From the NCBI GenBank assembly GCA_013076295.1, contig RQOL01000861.1, forward strand, positions 434,001-498,000: a stretch of 64,000 bases of DNA. Direction: 5' to 3'. This document shows positions 45,844-56,914 of this stretch, piece by piece (the stretch's first letter is position 1; each line of letters opens with the position of its first letter). Under the pieces are notes generated by a model, which saw only the letters and a program-made list of their open reading frames with translations, searched no databases and had not been told where the DNA came from. This DNA is from Sanderia malayensis. Its lineage: Eukaryota > Cnidaria > Scyphozoa > Semaeostomeae > Pelagiidae. The translations under genes and the position numbers were made by a program.

Positions 45844-46970
45844 AGGCCCACTGCAATCAAAAATCACTTTCCCGTTTTTTTGCAAAAACTGAAATTTCAA
45901 TCATTAGTGATTACTTAGGTGCCTGTTTTGTTTTTCTTTGATCACTATAAGTATACTAAATTTGGCTTTGAAATGGGGCACTGACTGCTACATGGTATGA
46001 CGTCATAACCATGACACAAATCGACTTTTATAATGGGAGAGTGTCGGGAAAAGGTTTTCAAATTTTCGCTGTGCGTAGCCCCAGCCTTTATTAAAAAATT
46101 GTTTCCCAAGGTACGAAACTTTAACTTTCTGCACGTCGTATCAGCTATTAACAAAAAAATTGGAACTTTCGATAACCCTATATCAGCATTTTGAAAAAGG
46201 GTACAGTACATCCTCGATTTTCTGAACCTTGATTATCCGAACCTTGATTATCCGAACGCCAAAATTGTGTTCAACTTGTTCGGATAATCGAGGATGTATT
46301 GTACTACAAACCATGCAGTCAGTCAAACGACATCTTATTCCATGCAGTCTGATTTCCAAGCAGCAGGAAGCATTAACAAAGGTAGTTTGTCAGAAGTCAT
46401 GGATGGCGGAGCAGTGTGTGTAAAACTAGTAGCAAATATGATGGGGTTGTTTTCAGAGGACCAGGGAAAGCAAGCTGTTACAGAAGCTAATTATTAAATG
46501 GGATTTTTAAGCAGCCATTTTCAAAACAAATTTGAAATGAAGTGAGACATTTCAGAAGAGCTGAAGGCTTGCGTCTTGCTGACAACACACATAGGCATGA
46601 CAGAAATAAAAAAGACAAAGTGGAAATGCCAGTTCCAATTTTTGTCCATTTGGAATTTTGGAACCATCGTGTTTTAACAGAAATCTTGCAACACCTCTGA
46701 CTGACGTTTTTTGATTTATGAGATATTTGTCGAGCTATAAAGAGTACAGTAAAAAGCTACGGTACTCTTCAATACAAAATCTTGAAATGTGTCATGGTTA
46801 TGACGTCACAGATGTCGCAGTTGAAATGACAAAATCGACAACATTGCGGGCTTGTAAAAAGAGTTCTACTGGATCAATTTTCATTCTGAAAACGGTGTTA
46901 TAATCAGTTCGAATAGGTTTATAATGAAATGCAAAAAAATCATATCACTTTGTTTCATTGCAGTAGGACT
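45844..46970. mobile_element. TTAA-flanked non-autonomous element
   Basis: Ends AGGCCCACTGCAATCAAA and, inverted, AGTCCTACTGCAATGAAA, each directly bordered by TTAA. Subterminal GACGTCATAACCATGACACA occurs in both arms, inverted. There is no transposase. TTAA duplications are used by piggyBac and Kolobok elements; family unassigned. A pogo-type MITE sits inside it. Confidence 0.7.
46204..46301. mobile_element. 98-bp pogo/Tigger-type MITE
   Basis: TIRs CAGTACATCCTCGATT and CAATACATCCTCGATT with TTATCCGAAC motifs, flanked by TA. The CAGTA...CCTCGATTATCCGAAC pattern is the pogo-group terminus. Confidence 0.8.
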
Positions 46971-47137
46971 TTAACCATTATTGAAATTGAAAACAAATAA
47001 CTTAGATAAGACAAAACATCGCTTTTATGCTAATAAAATGCGCACAAAACTCCGCAAAAAATATTGTCTTTTTGCCAGAAAGTGCCACCTAAAGGTTACG
47101 TGACAAGCGCATGTGACGTCAGCTCAAAAAGCCCTAT

Positions 47138-48515
47138 CAATTATTTTCGCTCGTTTTGCCTTTGGCTCTTTTGCTTTGGTTGCCTTTACAGATTTTGATA
47201 ATGAAGGAGGTAATTAATTCCCTGACAGGGCTAATGATGTTCTCAAATCTGGTAAATTACATAATGTACAGACAAATCTCTTGTGCAGACAATATTGCAC
47301 AAGAAATCCGTAAAAAAACTATCTGTAAGCCATATTGGTACTATTGATCCATGATCATTGACGTTCAATAAGCAGTCCGTGTGTGCAATTTCTTTAATCA
47401 TGCAGACTCTGTACTGCAGTTCAGTTCAGAGTCGTTGCTGTTTCTAAAGATTTAAGCTTACTCTAAGTTTCTTGGAAAAAGCTGCTTAAAAGCTGTTTAC
47501 GAGAAAAATAATTGCCTTTTGTATCCAAAATCCATAAATGGACATAAGCTTAAGCGTAAGGAAGCAAAATTAGGACATTTGTATCTTTAGAAACAGCAGC
47601 AAAATTTTTATCCATTCTGTAAGCATGTACGACAAATGTTCTTGTAAACGCTTTTTGGTACTTTCAAAGTTTCAAAATGTTGATTTATATTCGTAGATAT
47701 CCATAAGATAGCTACTTCTACTATCGCTACTTTTAATTTACACAGCAGTGACATCAATAAGGTCATTCTTATTATCAATGATTTTGCTTGTTTACGCCTT
47801 TTGTATTAAAAACCATAACTGGGACATTGAAATCGACAAAGACAAGTATGCAGGTATAAAAACAATGTATACTTGGCTTGGATTGCACCCAAGCTATGCG
47901 TAATGATCTCTCACTTTTTTGCCATAACTGGACATAATGCAACTACCTATTTTATTGTTTTGGTATGAATGGAAGTACTGGAGAACCTCTATTGGAAAAT
48001 TCCTCTATTAGAAGCGTCCTAGTCGTAGCTCCCTCAAGATTATGATTCATTGAAGGGAGCTATTCTTTGGGTGCACTACCAAGTTTATCATTTGTTGCAG
48101 TGCACTAATGGATTGATAACACGAGGAACTGGTGTGGTAATATAAGCAATGTGCAGGATATGGCGATTGAATGTCAACGGCACCCAAAGCTATGGCAAAT
48201 TCAACTGAACTGAACTGCAGTACAGAGTCTGCATGATTAAAGAAATTGAATATACGGACTGCTCATTGAAGCTTGATGATCATAGATCAATAGAACCGTT
48301 AAGGATCACAGATAGTTTTTTCACAGAATGCTTGTACAGATAACGTCTGTACAAGAAATTTGGTCGCCAATTTATATCTAAATTTATTACGAAATGTACG
48401 AGATCTGAGAACATCATTTGCCCTTTTAGGGAATCAATTACTTCCTTCGTTATCAAAATCTGTAAAAGCAACCAATGCAAAAGAGCCAAAGGCAAAACGA
48501 GCGAAAATAATTAAT
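47138..48515. repeat. Inverted repeat of about 300 bp around a 780-bp loop
   Basis: Arms 47138-47430 and 48208-48515 are inverted copies at roughly 85 percent identity by eye. Both include a splice-acceptor-like tract and the same exon start (AATCAATTACTTCC-type), so part of an exon has been duplicated in reverse. The loop has no gene that I can see. Confidence 0.7.
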
Positions 48516-48692
48516 AATGAAGATATAGAATCCAGTGGTGAAGATGCCATAGATGATGGACCAAGCAAACTTGATTTAATTTTCTTTGGCCACTCCTCTG
48601 GTGAAACTGATTGCAATGGTGACAATAGTGATTCTGCTCCACGAAGTTTGCTTTTTAATAGCCTATTTTCAGATTTAGATATGAAACACTGA
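48430..48692 (+). CDS. Candidate terminal exon, acidic with NLS-like patch
   Basis: A pyrimidine tract ending CCCTTTTAG precedes an 87-codon frame closed by TGA at 48690. It has a basic patch (KEPKAKRAKII) and then an acidic region (NNEDIESSGEDAIDDG), and ends in SDLDMKH. The first third is repeated, inverted, at 47138-47243. Protein unknown. It may be the last exon of a transposon gene, as in the 22-24-kb palindrome. Confidence 0.35.
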
Positions 48693-48750
48693 GATTGGGG
48701 AAAAAAATCGAACAAAATTGTAAGAATAGTACCATGTTATTCAAAAAATG

Positions 48751-48795
48751 TTTATACTAACGTTTCAGGCTTATGCCCGTTATCAAAGTAATAGG
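48751..48795 (-). ncRNA. Degenerate hammerhead-like motif, Penelope 3' end
   Basis: On the minus strand TTGATAA, then the stem GGGC-ATAA-GCCT, then GAAAC. This follows the hammerhead order, but two core positions differ from CTGATGA. Hammerheads are known from Penelope-like elements. Probably inactive. Confidence 0.4.
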
Positions 48796-48989
48796 AAAAA
48801 CAGTTGAGCAGAAAGAGAAGAAGGAATAGAAAGTGTAGTTCGAATGATGCAAATTAGAGATTGAGAAACGATGTGACGTAGCATAATAATCGAATGAGTA
48901 GAGCAAAGCGTGGAAAAGAATACTAAAAAGTTACACAAAATGTTTATTGTAAATATGGGAATTGTTTATTAAGTCCTTTAGGATAGAGT

Positions 48990-49962
48990 GTTTTTAACAC
49001 TTTTCTAAAGTTTTTCTCTTCCTGTTGTCATGAGGTGCATACAAAAATCCAAGAACCAACATGTCAGCAAAAGAGTGATTTTCGGAGTTGAAATGTCTGG
49101 ATACGTTGCTGTCCGGATCATTTACATGGTTTGCATCTTCGTGTACCTTGTTTTGACATTGCGTAGGTGCTCTCCAAACCGGTTGTTTATTTGACGAGAA
49201 GTCTCATCAATGTACAAAGCTTGGCATCGGGTGCAAATGATGCAGTAGATTAAACAAGAGGATGAATAGGTAAAGCCGGATTTGATGGCAAAGTTTGTTC
49301 ATGGTGGGAAATTGTGGTTTCTGGGTTGATGTGTGAGCAGGTTTGGCAGAGGTGATGGCGACAGGGTCGAGTACCAGGGTTCTGTGCAACGAAAAGGTTG
49401 GTTCCAACAAGAGTGTCTTTTAAGTTTTTATCTCTGCGATAGGCAAGGAGAGGAGGATGAGGGAAGATATCTTTGGTTGTGGCATCTTGTTGCAAGAGGG
49501 GGAAATTTTCGTAGATGATCTTTTTAATTTGATCATTGAGAGGATGATACGTGAGTGTAAATGGAATACGGTTGTTGGAAGTTGTTTGATCAGTCGAAAC
49601 CAAAGCATCCTCTTAGAGAGATTGCTAACTTTATTCAAGGCGTTGTCAGAGATTGCTTTAGGATATAGATTATTTGTGAAGAAAGCAGTCATTTCATCAG
49701 CTTTGATCTTGAAGTCATCATCACTTGAACAAATGCGGCGAACACGGCGTAATTGTGAGTATGGGATGGAGTCCTTGCATTCTCTGGGATGTGAAGAATT
49801 GTAGTGGAGGAAGCAATGAGTATCTGTGGGCTTGTAATAGATTGGGGTGGAGATTTGGTTGCCGGATATAGTAAGAAGAATGTCTAGGAATGGAAGGCTA
49901 ACTTCAGTTATTGTGTGGGTGAATTGCAATGCAGGATGAAAATTGTCGATGAATTTCTGCAA
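48990..49962 (-). pseudogene. Penelope reverse transcriptase end and GIY-YIG nuclease
   Basis: SLPFLDILLTI and DTHCFLHYNSSHPRECK are hallmark stretches of the Penelope reverse transcriptase end. A frame change near 49600 leads to PFTLTYHPLNDQIKKI, RRDKNLKDTLVGT and PCRHHLCQTC. A further stop near 49207 precedes the GIY-YIG region, where IYCIICTRCQALYIDE carries the endonuclease start and RFGEHLRNV its helix. Element entry uses this nuclease together with reverse transcription. Damaged in at least three places. Confidence 0.78.
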
Positions 49963-49989
49963 GTCAGTCAGAGGAAGGGATGTAGCACC

Positions 49990-50165
49990 GATAATGTCAT
50001 CGAATCACATTATTGGTGCTAATGACATTGCCTTCCAAAATGCTTGCTTCCCCTTCTTGAAAAAGCTGGATACATAGTCATTACCAGAAAAAGCGTGAAG
50101 CCCAAGTAGTGCTTTTTTTTCTCGGTCTCAAGGGCTGACGATGTCATGTCGATTATTTTTCTTTG
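49990..50165 (-). pseudogene. PIN/FEN-like fragment, second locus
   Basis: Minus strand: IDMTSSALETEKK, a frame change in a run of eight A, then ALLGLHAFSGNDYVSSFFKK and GKQAFWKAM. It matches the gene in the 22-24-kb palindrome. The Penelope fragment begins where it ends, so one inserted into or recombined with the other. Confidence 0.55.
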
Positions 50166-51106
50166 TTTTCCAACACCATTATTGCATTATTATTCGTATT
50201 AATCAGTTAATAGCGCTGCATAGCCCCTATAAAGGACAACCATAACAACTGTAGGTTCTTAAGCACTTTTGCCTGTTTGGTTGCCCCTCGAAAGATAGAT
50301 ATTTTACGATTACGAAATTTTGCCATCATAAAAACGAGCCTGTTGCCCACCTTAGTTCTAAATTCAATTTTCAACATTTACGTCCATCAAAGATGCCTAA
50401 TCTACACTTAGTGAGCAAAAGTATTGCACAGCCTGATGAAAAATGGTGTCTAGAAGTGGCCAAAGGCCTGAGCAAGATAATTTACATAACAATATAAAAA
50501 TATCAAAGAGGTTTCAATAGCGAATTTCTTTAGCAGAAATATACTCAAAATTTCATAAATTTTCAAATGAAAACATAATTTAAACTATATCATATTGTTT
50601 TACAATGATATTAAAAGAAAACTGCGAAAAGGCCCCATGAATTTTTTCACCAAAATTTATCGAAGTGGAGTAATTAAAACGCCAATAATTATAATTTTTT
50701 TCACTGAAAAAACGCAAATTCTCTCTCATTTAAAGGAGAATGTTTTGAAGTTTTGAAAAATATAAAAATTCTTTATGTGACTGTCTTGACCATTTACAAT
50801 TTACGGTTAAGTCTTTGTTTATCATTTTAGGAATTCGATTTGACAAAACCTATTTTTCTGTAATTTTTTTCCAGAGTAAAAAAGAAAGTTAAGGGCCATA
50901 GCAAAAAATCCGACATGGATATTCCTATAATTTGTTTCAAATACTATAATTTGATATAATTTTTAGGGGCTTAATACTTTCTGAAGTGAGCAAAAATTTT
51001 ATTTTTTAAAACCCACTCTGAAAATTGAAAAACAAAACATGTGCTTCTCAAGTGGTAAACAAAGACTTTAACCGTGAATAAGAATTATTATTAACCGTGA
51101 ATAAGA
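50166..51106. other. Non-coding stretch
   Basis: AT-rich. An imperfect inverted pair (TTACGGTTAAGTCTTTGTTTA near 50800, partly shown, and its complement near 51055) encloses about 250 bp. No gene seen. Confidence 0.45.
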
Positions 51107-51319
51107 ATTATTATTGTTATTACAAATTATATATATATATATTATAAAAAAATATATATATATTGCAAAAAATATATATATATATATTATGAAATACAAT
51201 ACATAAACGCATAGACTATGATATATGTAATGTAAAAAATTATAATTGATATATACAATACTGTCATGATATATATATATATAGAAACCCTTTCAATCTA
51301 TATAAATGCAATTTTTAAC

Positions 51320-51373
51320 GCGCAAGTACCTGGCGCAAGTGGCATATTTTTTACTTGCGCAAATTACTTGCGC
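51320..51373. promoter_or_regulatory. Four GCGCAAGT sites in the TIR
   Basis: GCGCAAGT at 51320 and 51333, and the reverse ACTTGCGC at 51353 and 51366: two direct pairs facing each other. Three similar sites are seen in the right TIR (about 56925-56980), more altered. Likely transposase binding sites. Confidence 0.5.
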
Positions 51374-51450
51374 GTGGACAAATGGCGCGAATCTCCATCT
51401 TGCCTCATGGTTGTGAGTCGTGACTTGTTGAAAACATGTCCAACTCTTGA

Positions 51451-52189
51451 GATGGCATTCGTTATCGCAGTTGAGGAGTTTTTTGGTGAGCTACTGAGAA
51501 TCGTAGAGGCAGCGACAAGGCATGTTTATAGCAGCAATATAGGAGTACTGGAATATTACGGGAGAAAGCTTCAAGATGCCCTAAATGTCACAAGTGTGTT
51601 TCTGAGAAGATGCGAGGAAACTGCTGCCCCAGAATATTTTAAATTTGCCATTCGAAGAATTATTACAGAAATGCGAGCCTTGTGTGCAAGAATAGAAGAC
51701 GTTATTTTGACTGACGAAGACTATGTACTCGAATTGCACCAACCAAACCCAGAAGTTGAAGTAGATATCGATACAGGTGTACCAGGAAGGCCAAGAATAT
51801 TAATCGAGGAAAGAGAAATTCAGTCGTTGTACAGCATATATCGCTCATGGGCAAAGGTATCTGAAATTTTAGGTATCTCTGAAAGAACGCTTTATAGAAG
51901 GAGGAACGCCTTGGGTTTGCCCGTGTCGGAACGAAAAGGGCCACGAAAAACATACACAGAAATATCAGATAGAGATCTTGCAAATGTTGTCAGGGAAGTG
52001 TTGGATGTAATGCCTGAAGTTGGTGAATCTTATGTTATAGGAGCTTGTCGACGCCGTAATATTAATGTACAACGGGAAAGGATACAACAGGTGATTTCAA
52101 CTGTTGACCCCGTTGGACGGGCATTATCAAGATCAATGACGATATTAAGACGTACATACAGTGTTCCGGCTTCAAACTCTCTGTGGTAA
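51451..52189 (+). CDS. DDE integrase-like transposase, exon 1
   Basis: ATG at 51451, at the inner edge of the TIR. The first 120 residues are helical and charged. Residues of the next part form a helix-turn-helix: IYRSWAKVSEILGISERTLY followed by RRRNALGLPVSE, likely binding the element ends. The exon ends with the codon split TG/G before GTAAGG, a strong donor at 52190. Proteins of this style, with HTH and then an rve-type core, are frequent in cnidarian and fish repeats. The frame is intact in this exon. Confidence 0.75.
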
Positions 52190-52629
52190 GGATTATTTAC
52201 TTTAAGGCTGGGGGGGTGGGGTTTGGGGATTATATCCGTGAAAATATTTGAGAAATTTTCATGAAAGTATTTTTAACAAATTTGGGAGAACCTGTAGTAT
52301 AAATTGACGGTACTCCAACAGAGACCATGCCGTCGGCCATTCCATCGGCCATTTACCCCCTTGCAAGAGTGCCATTTTACCCTGATTGAACATCTCATAG
52401 AGAAAAATATAAATATATAGTATTGTGTCATTTCTACCTGGATTTTAAATCAGGACTTAAAAACTTAAGTTGTGGTTAATATTCTCTTGTGCTAAATTGA
52501 CCACCTAACCCGACTGATTTCTTGATGAAGGTAGAAATGCTCTTTGAGCTGCACTTACTTAGTTATGATAAAGGCTAGTTTCAAAAAAGTGTGCACATGC
52601 ACTATACTAAGCAGTTTATTTTTCATAGG

Positions 52630-53125
52630 CACATTGATGTTCACCATAAAATGATCGGAGCAGTTGATAGACTGCCTTAACGAATTGCACCTCTTTGCAC
52701 TTCATTATGTGTATCTGCCAAGAATTAATCTAGCTTTACAGGAACTCGTTAACGACTGGACATTTCACCCGATTTCCTCAGCTGGAAACATGTCTCCTCG
52801 TCAGTTATGGCACCACGGAATGAGCCGGCTGTTAAATACTAATCCAGAGGCTCCAGAGGCAGCAGGAGTGAATGCATGGGCAGACTACGGTATTGACGAA
52901 GAATCTCCTTTCCCAGCAGTTGAAACGTCTAACGACGTGAGAGTCCCCAAGACAAGAATACGTCTGTGTGAGGAACACAGACTACATCTGGCCCAGACCA
53001 TTGATCCTCTCACTTTGGATGGAAATGAAGGAGCTGATGTATACCAGCTAGCTTTGCGCAATATTACACTTTACAAAGAACAGCCATGCTGCTCATTACT
53101 TAATGATATTGACGAAGAAGCTTGA
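52630..53125 (+). pseudogene. DDE integrase-like transposase, exon 2, core deleted
   Basis: The acceptor TTTTTCATAG at 52629 leads to HIDVHHKMIG, which holds the first catalytic Asp. The frame then stops within twenty codons. In another frame NELHLFALHYVYLPRINLAL, SPRQLWHHGM and a C-terminal tail follow to TGA at 53125. The stretch that should carry the second Asp and the Glu (about 130 residues in the family) is missing, so an internal deletion with frame loss removed the catalytic core. Confidence 0.75.
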
Positions 53126-53667
53126 GAACGACTAATTTGAATTATATCGACGAGTGTTCACTATTGGGAATATAAATTTACTTTTAGTTCGTTCGAATTG
53201 ACTTCTGGAAAAAAAAGTCATGTTGTTTTCTTCTATTTCGAAAAGAGAACACTAAAAACTTCAAATGAATAAAGCAAACATGTATCAACAAAAACTATAA
53301 CAATACGTTCAGTGTTAAGTTAAGTCTCAGGTTAAGAATGTTGATCAATTTCCATGAACTTCTGAACAAAACTAAATCATCATCACTAGAATGAAACGTC
53401 GCCCTGCAGTGAAAAGACTTATTGAAAACGATTGATCTCTTAAGAGTGCATAGGAAAAATCTCCCGCAAATAAAAAAGATCATCGACATTGCAAGGTTGT
53501 TACATTTCGTGGTGATGCACTATTCTGGTTGATAAGATTCCATTATATTAAAAACATATCAAAAGAGGTTCAACAAAACATTTAGTACATGCACACAGTA
53601 TTGATCCGTAAAACAACCTGGTAACTAATTGAGGGCCACTATTTAGGGAGCAAGAGAATGAGGGCTA

Positions 53668-54868
53668 TTAGATGGAGGCATTCAGTAAAATGATATTATT
53701 GGAGAAATGAAGACATTGTACAGTTATTGTCTTTCCCTCAAAAGAAGCAAAGTCTTCAAACCCTGGGGCAAATTTCAGAATATTCACCAGTAGTTCTTGA
53801 GACGCCTTCTGAACTAATGTTTCAAACGATGCCCTCACTGCAAGTTTCTTGTCAGAGTCAGCATCGTCAAATTCAAGTACTGATAAAAAGTAACCGTTAT
53901 CAATGATATCTTTGATGCCAAGGAACAACAATTTGCTGACAGCAAGATCCAGGCATTTTCCAAATTGCATAAAAAGCAACCCTTCGTGCATGGCAACTAC
54001 TTTTCTCCCTCGTCTGTTGATTGTCTGCTCATGTAGTAGCATGTCAATTAGGATATTCTTGTTTCCGACTGTAACATCCTCTTGAGGATCCCAATCAGAA
54101 GAACTTATTATTTGTTCAAATGCTGGTGCATCAAAGGTGTCAAATAACTCATTTATAGCCTCTTTGGTCTCACATTGCTTCAATGACTTGATGAAATTGA
54201 TCAGGCAACCAGTTGCACAAGTAACAGGTATATCCTCAAGCAGTATATCTCCTGATGTTCCGTTCTCGTTTGTAAGAATGTCCACAACCCATGGGGTAAA
54301 GTGCTGGAAGTGAGGCCCACCTTGCAAAAGACTATGGGCCACCATCACACCAAAGATCTTATAAATCTGAAGATTTCCTCGAGCTCTTTTTGGGACAAAT
54401 AACCATTCTTTTTTTTCCAGGGGCTCAAAAAGCTCTTCTTTAGCTTTTTTGAATACCAAGGTGAAAAATTCCACGTTTAGAGCACCACCATCTATTCCAT
54501 CTTCATCATGGAAACAAACAGTCAATTTTCTCAGAAGCTTCTCCTTGTTTCCCATGTTTGACTTGTAAAAAGTGAGGGCATCTTTCCAGATATTTTCCCT
54601 TGATACATGCAGCGCTGTGCTTCTTTCTCATTCAATTAAGTTGTCTTCTTTGTACTTATCCACTACTTGTCTTGGTGTCTCCAGTGGCAATTTGCATGTA
54701 GTTTTAACAGCCTGTTTGTCTGTGTTCCATTGCACCAATGTGTCAATGGCATCATCAAGATCAATGGAAGTGATAAGAGTATCTTCTGTGATGTTTCTTG
54801 GGCATGATTGATGTTGTGGCGTGTTTAGCAAATTATGAACATGACTTGATGGAATCTCATTGATAAGC
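53668..54868 (-). pseudogene. HECT-domain E3 ligase-like protein, last exon
   Basis: The acceptor (TACTTTTTAG) is at about 54869. The exon opens with LINEIPSSHVHNLL, has an in-frame TGA at about 54628, and continues into a HECT N-lobe: LTVCFHDEDGIDGGALNVEFF and IYKIFGVMVAHSLLQGG, and later FEFDD-type and ITVQCLHFSN segments near the end. HECT ligases take ubiquitin onto a C-lobe Cys. A Cys is present in ITVQC, but the usual following Leu-Pro segment is not conserved, and the C-lobe is short. Activity is doubtful. It converges on the integrase gene, with a gap of about 540 bp. Confidence 0.78.
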
Positions 54869-55439
54869 TAAAAAGTAAAAACTGTTATTTACCATTTGTG
54901 ATATATTTATATTTAGGAGTGTCAAGCATTACCACACCACTGTCCAGTGCCTAATAAATAGGGAAGCATTATGAATGAGGGTTTTAAAAATTTGAAAATC
55001 TGCATGACTTTTACGACTTTAAGTAAAGTAAATTAACTTCTGCAGTCAGGTGTGTGGCCAGAACAAAAATAGTGACGGGGTAAAAGTCTACAATTTTCAA
55101 ACAGGAGGGGCAAAAAGGTATACTGAAACATTTTTATTGCATTTTTCAATGACATCATATGAAGTTCTTGTACAATTTAGGACAAATGTTTCTCTCTGGT
55201 TGGGAGCTTTCCATTATATATGGAGGTGCATGTTGATGGGGGTTCTACAGTATAATATTTCACTGCACAAAATGAGTTACTTTCTGTGAAATGTTTTATT
55301 TTGAATGCAATTTTTACCTAAAAATTTGGTAGTCCAAATTTTCCAAGAGAAACCTTTTCATATTTTCCATATTCAATATTTTCAAATATTAAATAATCAG
55401 TACTTTTTTCCATTTAAAAGAAGCAAGCAACAGTGTCTT

Positions 55440-55665
55440 ATAAATATATACTTAGAGGCAACATAGTTGCTGGCAAGTCAAAACTTGGCACACGGCTATC
55501 AGTGGGTTCAGCATTCATTGGAATGTCTCTGCTGGGTCTGAGCCAGATAATTTTCTGTGCGAACACCCTGCTTAAACAAGTACCATCAATTTCCTGGCCT
55601 TGTTGTAATGATGGCTCTTGCAATGTTTTCCCAATTCCGACAAGGAATGACAGTCTTGAAATTGA
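55440..55665 (-). CDS. HECT protein, middle exon (candidate)
   Basis: Minus-strand frame GKTLQEPSLQQGQEIDG, then CLSRVFAQKIIWLRPSRDIP. This matches the linker of the same HECT transposon protein family as I know it (a GQEI-G-L...F...IYIRP pattern). Exon ends are approximate. Confidence 0.45.
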
Positions 55666-56159
55666 TATAAATCTTTTTTAAAACAGTTAAAAAAACTTAA
55701 AATCAAGGCGAAAGCTATGAAAAAAGACAAGAAACACCTTTGAGACAGTACTGGAAAGTAAGTTTTTACTCCCATGCACACGTGAAATTAGACATTGGCA
55801 ATATTATGATATTATTTATCACATTACTTATCACTAAACTGTTGCACTGTATTATAAAGTCTTTTTGATACAAGAATGGGGGCTTTGATAAAGAGAGGCT
55901 TATTAAAATCTTCTGTCTGAAAATTTCTGCTTCTTGGAGTAGGTCTTGATGAACATATTAGAGAGAGGCCTAATAGATAGAAAGGCTTAGGGATTAATAG
56001 AGCTTTCACCATAATTAATCTGCTGTCATGAATTATAAATTATAATACCATTATGAATTATGAATTATAAAACCATTATTGCCAACGATCAAGATACATT
56101 CAGTTTTAATAAAACAACATGGATCATGATCAAGCTGAATAATATATCTACCTCATCCT

Positions 56160-56914
56160 GTTGTTATCTCCTTCTGTACTCGATCTGTGAAGTTGTTGTT
56201 CAAAGACGGTCTCAAAAAAGTTACTAACTTCTTCTGCTGTCCAACTCTTTTCTACTTTGAGTTCACGAAACCATTTTGCAAAAGAAGAGCTTTCCTTCGG
56301 CCCCTAACAACCTCGTCATCCAATGCATTTGGCAATAGCACAACTTCCTTAGTCCGGAATGTTCCTGATGATTGGTTTAATTTTGTTTTCTTCATTTTTC
56401 CATTCCTTGGATATGGTGTGGACCTGTGAGTAGTTCGAGGGCCAAATCCTGAATAATTCCTTTGACGTTGAAATGTCGAAGTTGTTGACCCTCCTCCCCT
56501 GTTAAAAAGTGCTGAAAACTCTTGTGCAGGTGTCTGGAATGTGCTTCTTGTGCCCGTCTGTTGTCTTCTTGGGTCAGGAGTCGATTCGCTTGAGCTTGAA
56601 ACAGAAATAAGGGCAGCAGGCCTTGCCAAACTGACATCTGCATTTGATGTTGAAGATGGTGGTGATTGGCCTAGGCCTGGAGACAATCCAGGACGAGGCG
56701 GTCCTCCAAAACCACTAGGCCTTGTCACAGTTGACGATTCTCCAGGACTGTTTCTCAGAATTTCGTTCAAACTGTTAGTGAATGATGGGTGGTGAACTAT
56801 ACTTTGTACAAAGTGCTGAATTCCACTTGGGGAAACTGCACCTTCTCGAGAGTTGGACATGTTTTCAACAAGTAACGAGTCACAACCACGAGGCAAGATG
56901 GAGGTTCGCGCCAT
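56160..56914 (-). pseudogene. HECT protein, first exon
   Basis: ATG at 56914 lies inside the right TIR. About 220 codons follow: a Ser/Pro/Gly-rich, poorly ordered region (SPSGIQHFVQ, GGPPRPGLSPGLGQS), a basic patch (RNGKMKKTKLNQ), then VVLLPN and RRKALLL. A frame change near 56255 is needed to continue into SWTAEEVSNFFETVF, the expected start of the next conserved segment, so the gene is broken here. It starts with the same bases as a short dead-end frame in the left TIR. Confidence 0.6.

Larger units (their letters stand above)
48740..49990 (-). mobile_element. Penelope-like element, 5'-truncated
   Basis: Minus strand. The C-terminal part of the reverse transcriptase (about 49420-49962), a thumb/linker in a second frame (49250-49603) and a GIY-YIG endonuclease region (about 49000-49260) are followed by a 3' region with a hammerhead-like fold. 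It joins a different gene fragment at about 49990. Confidence 0.8.
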
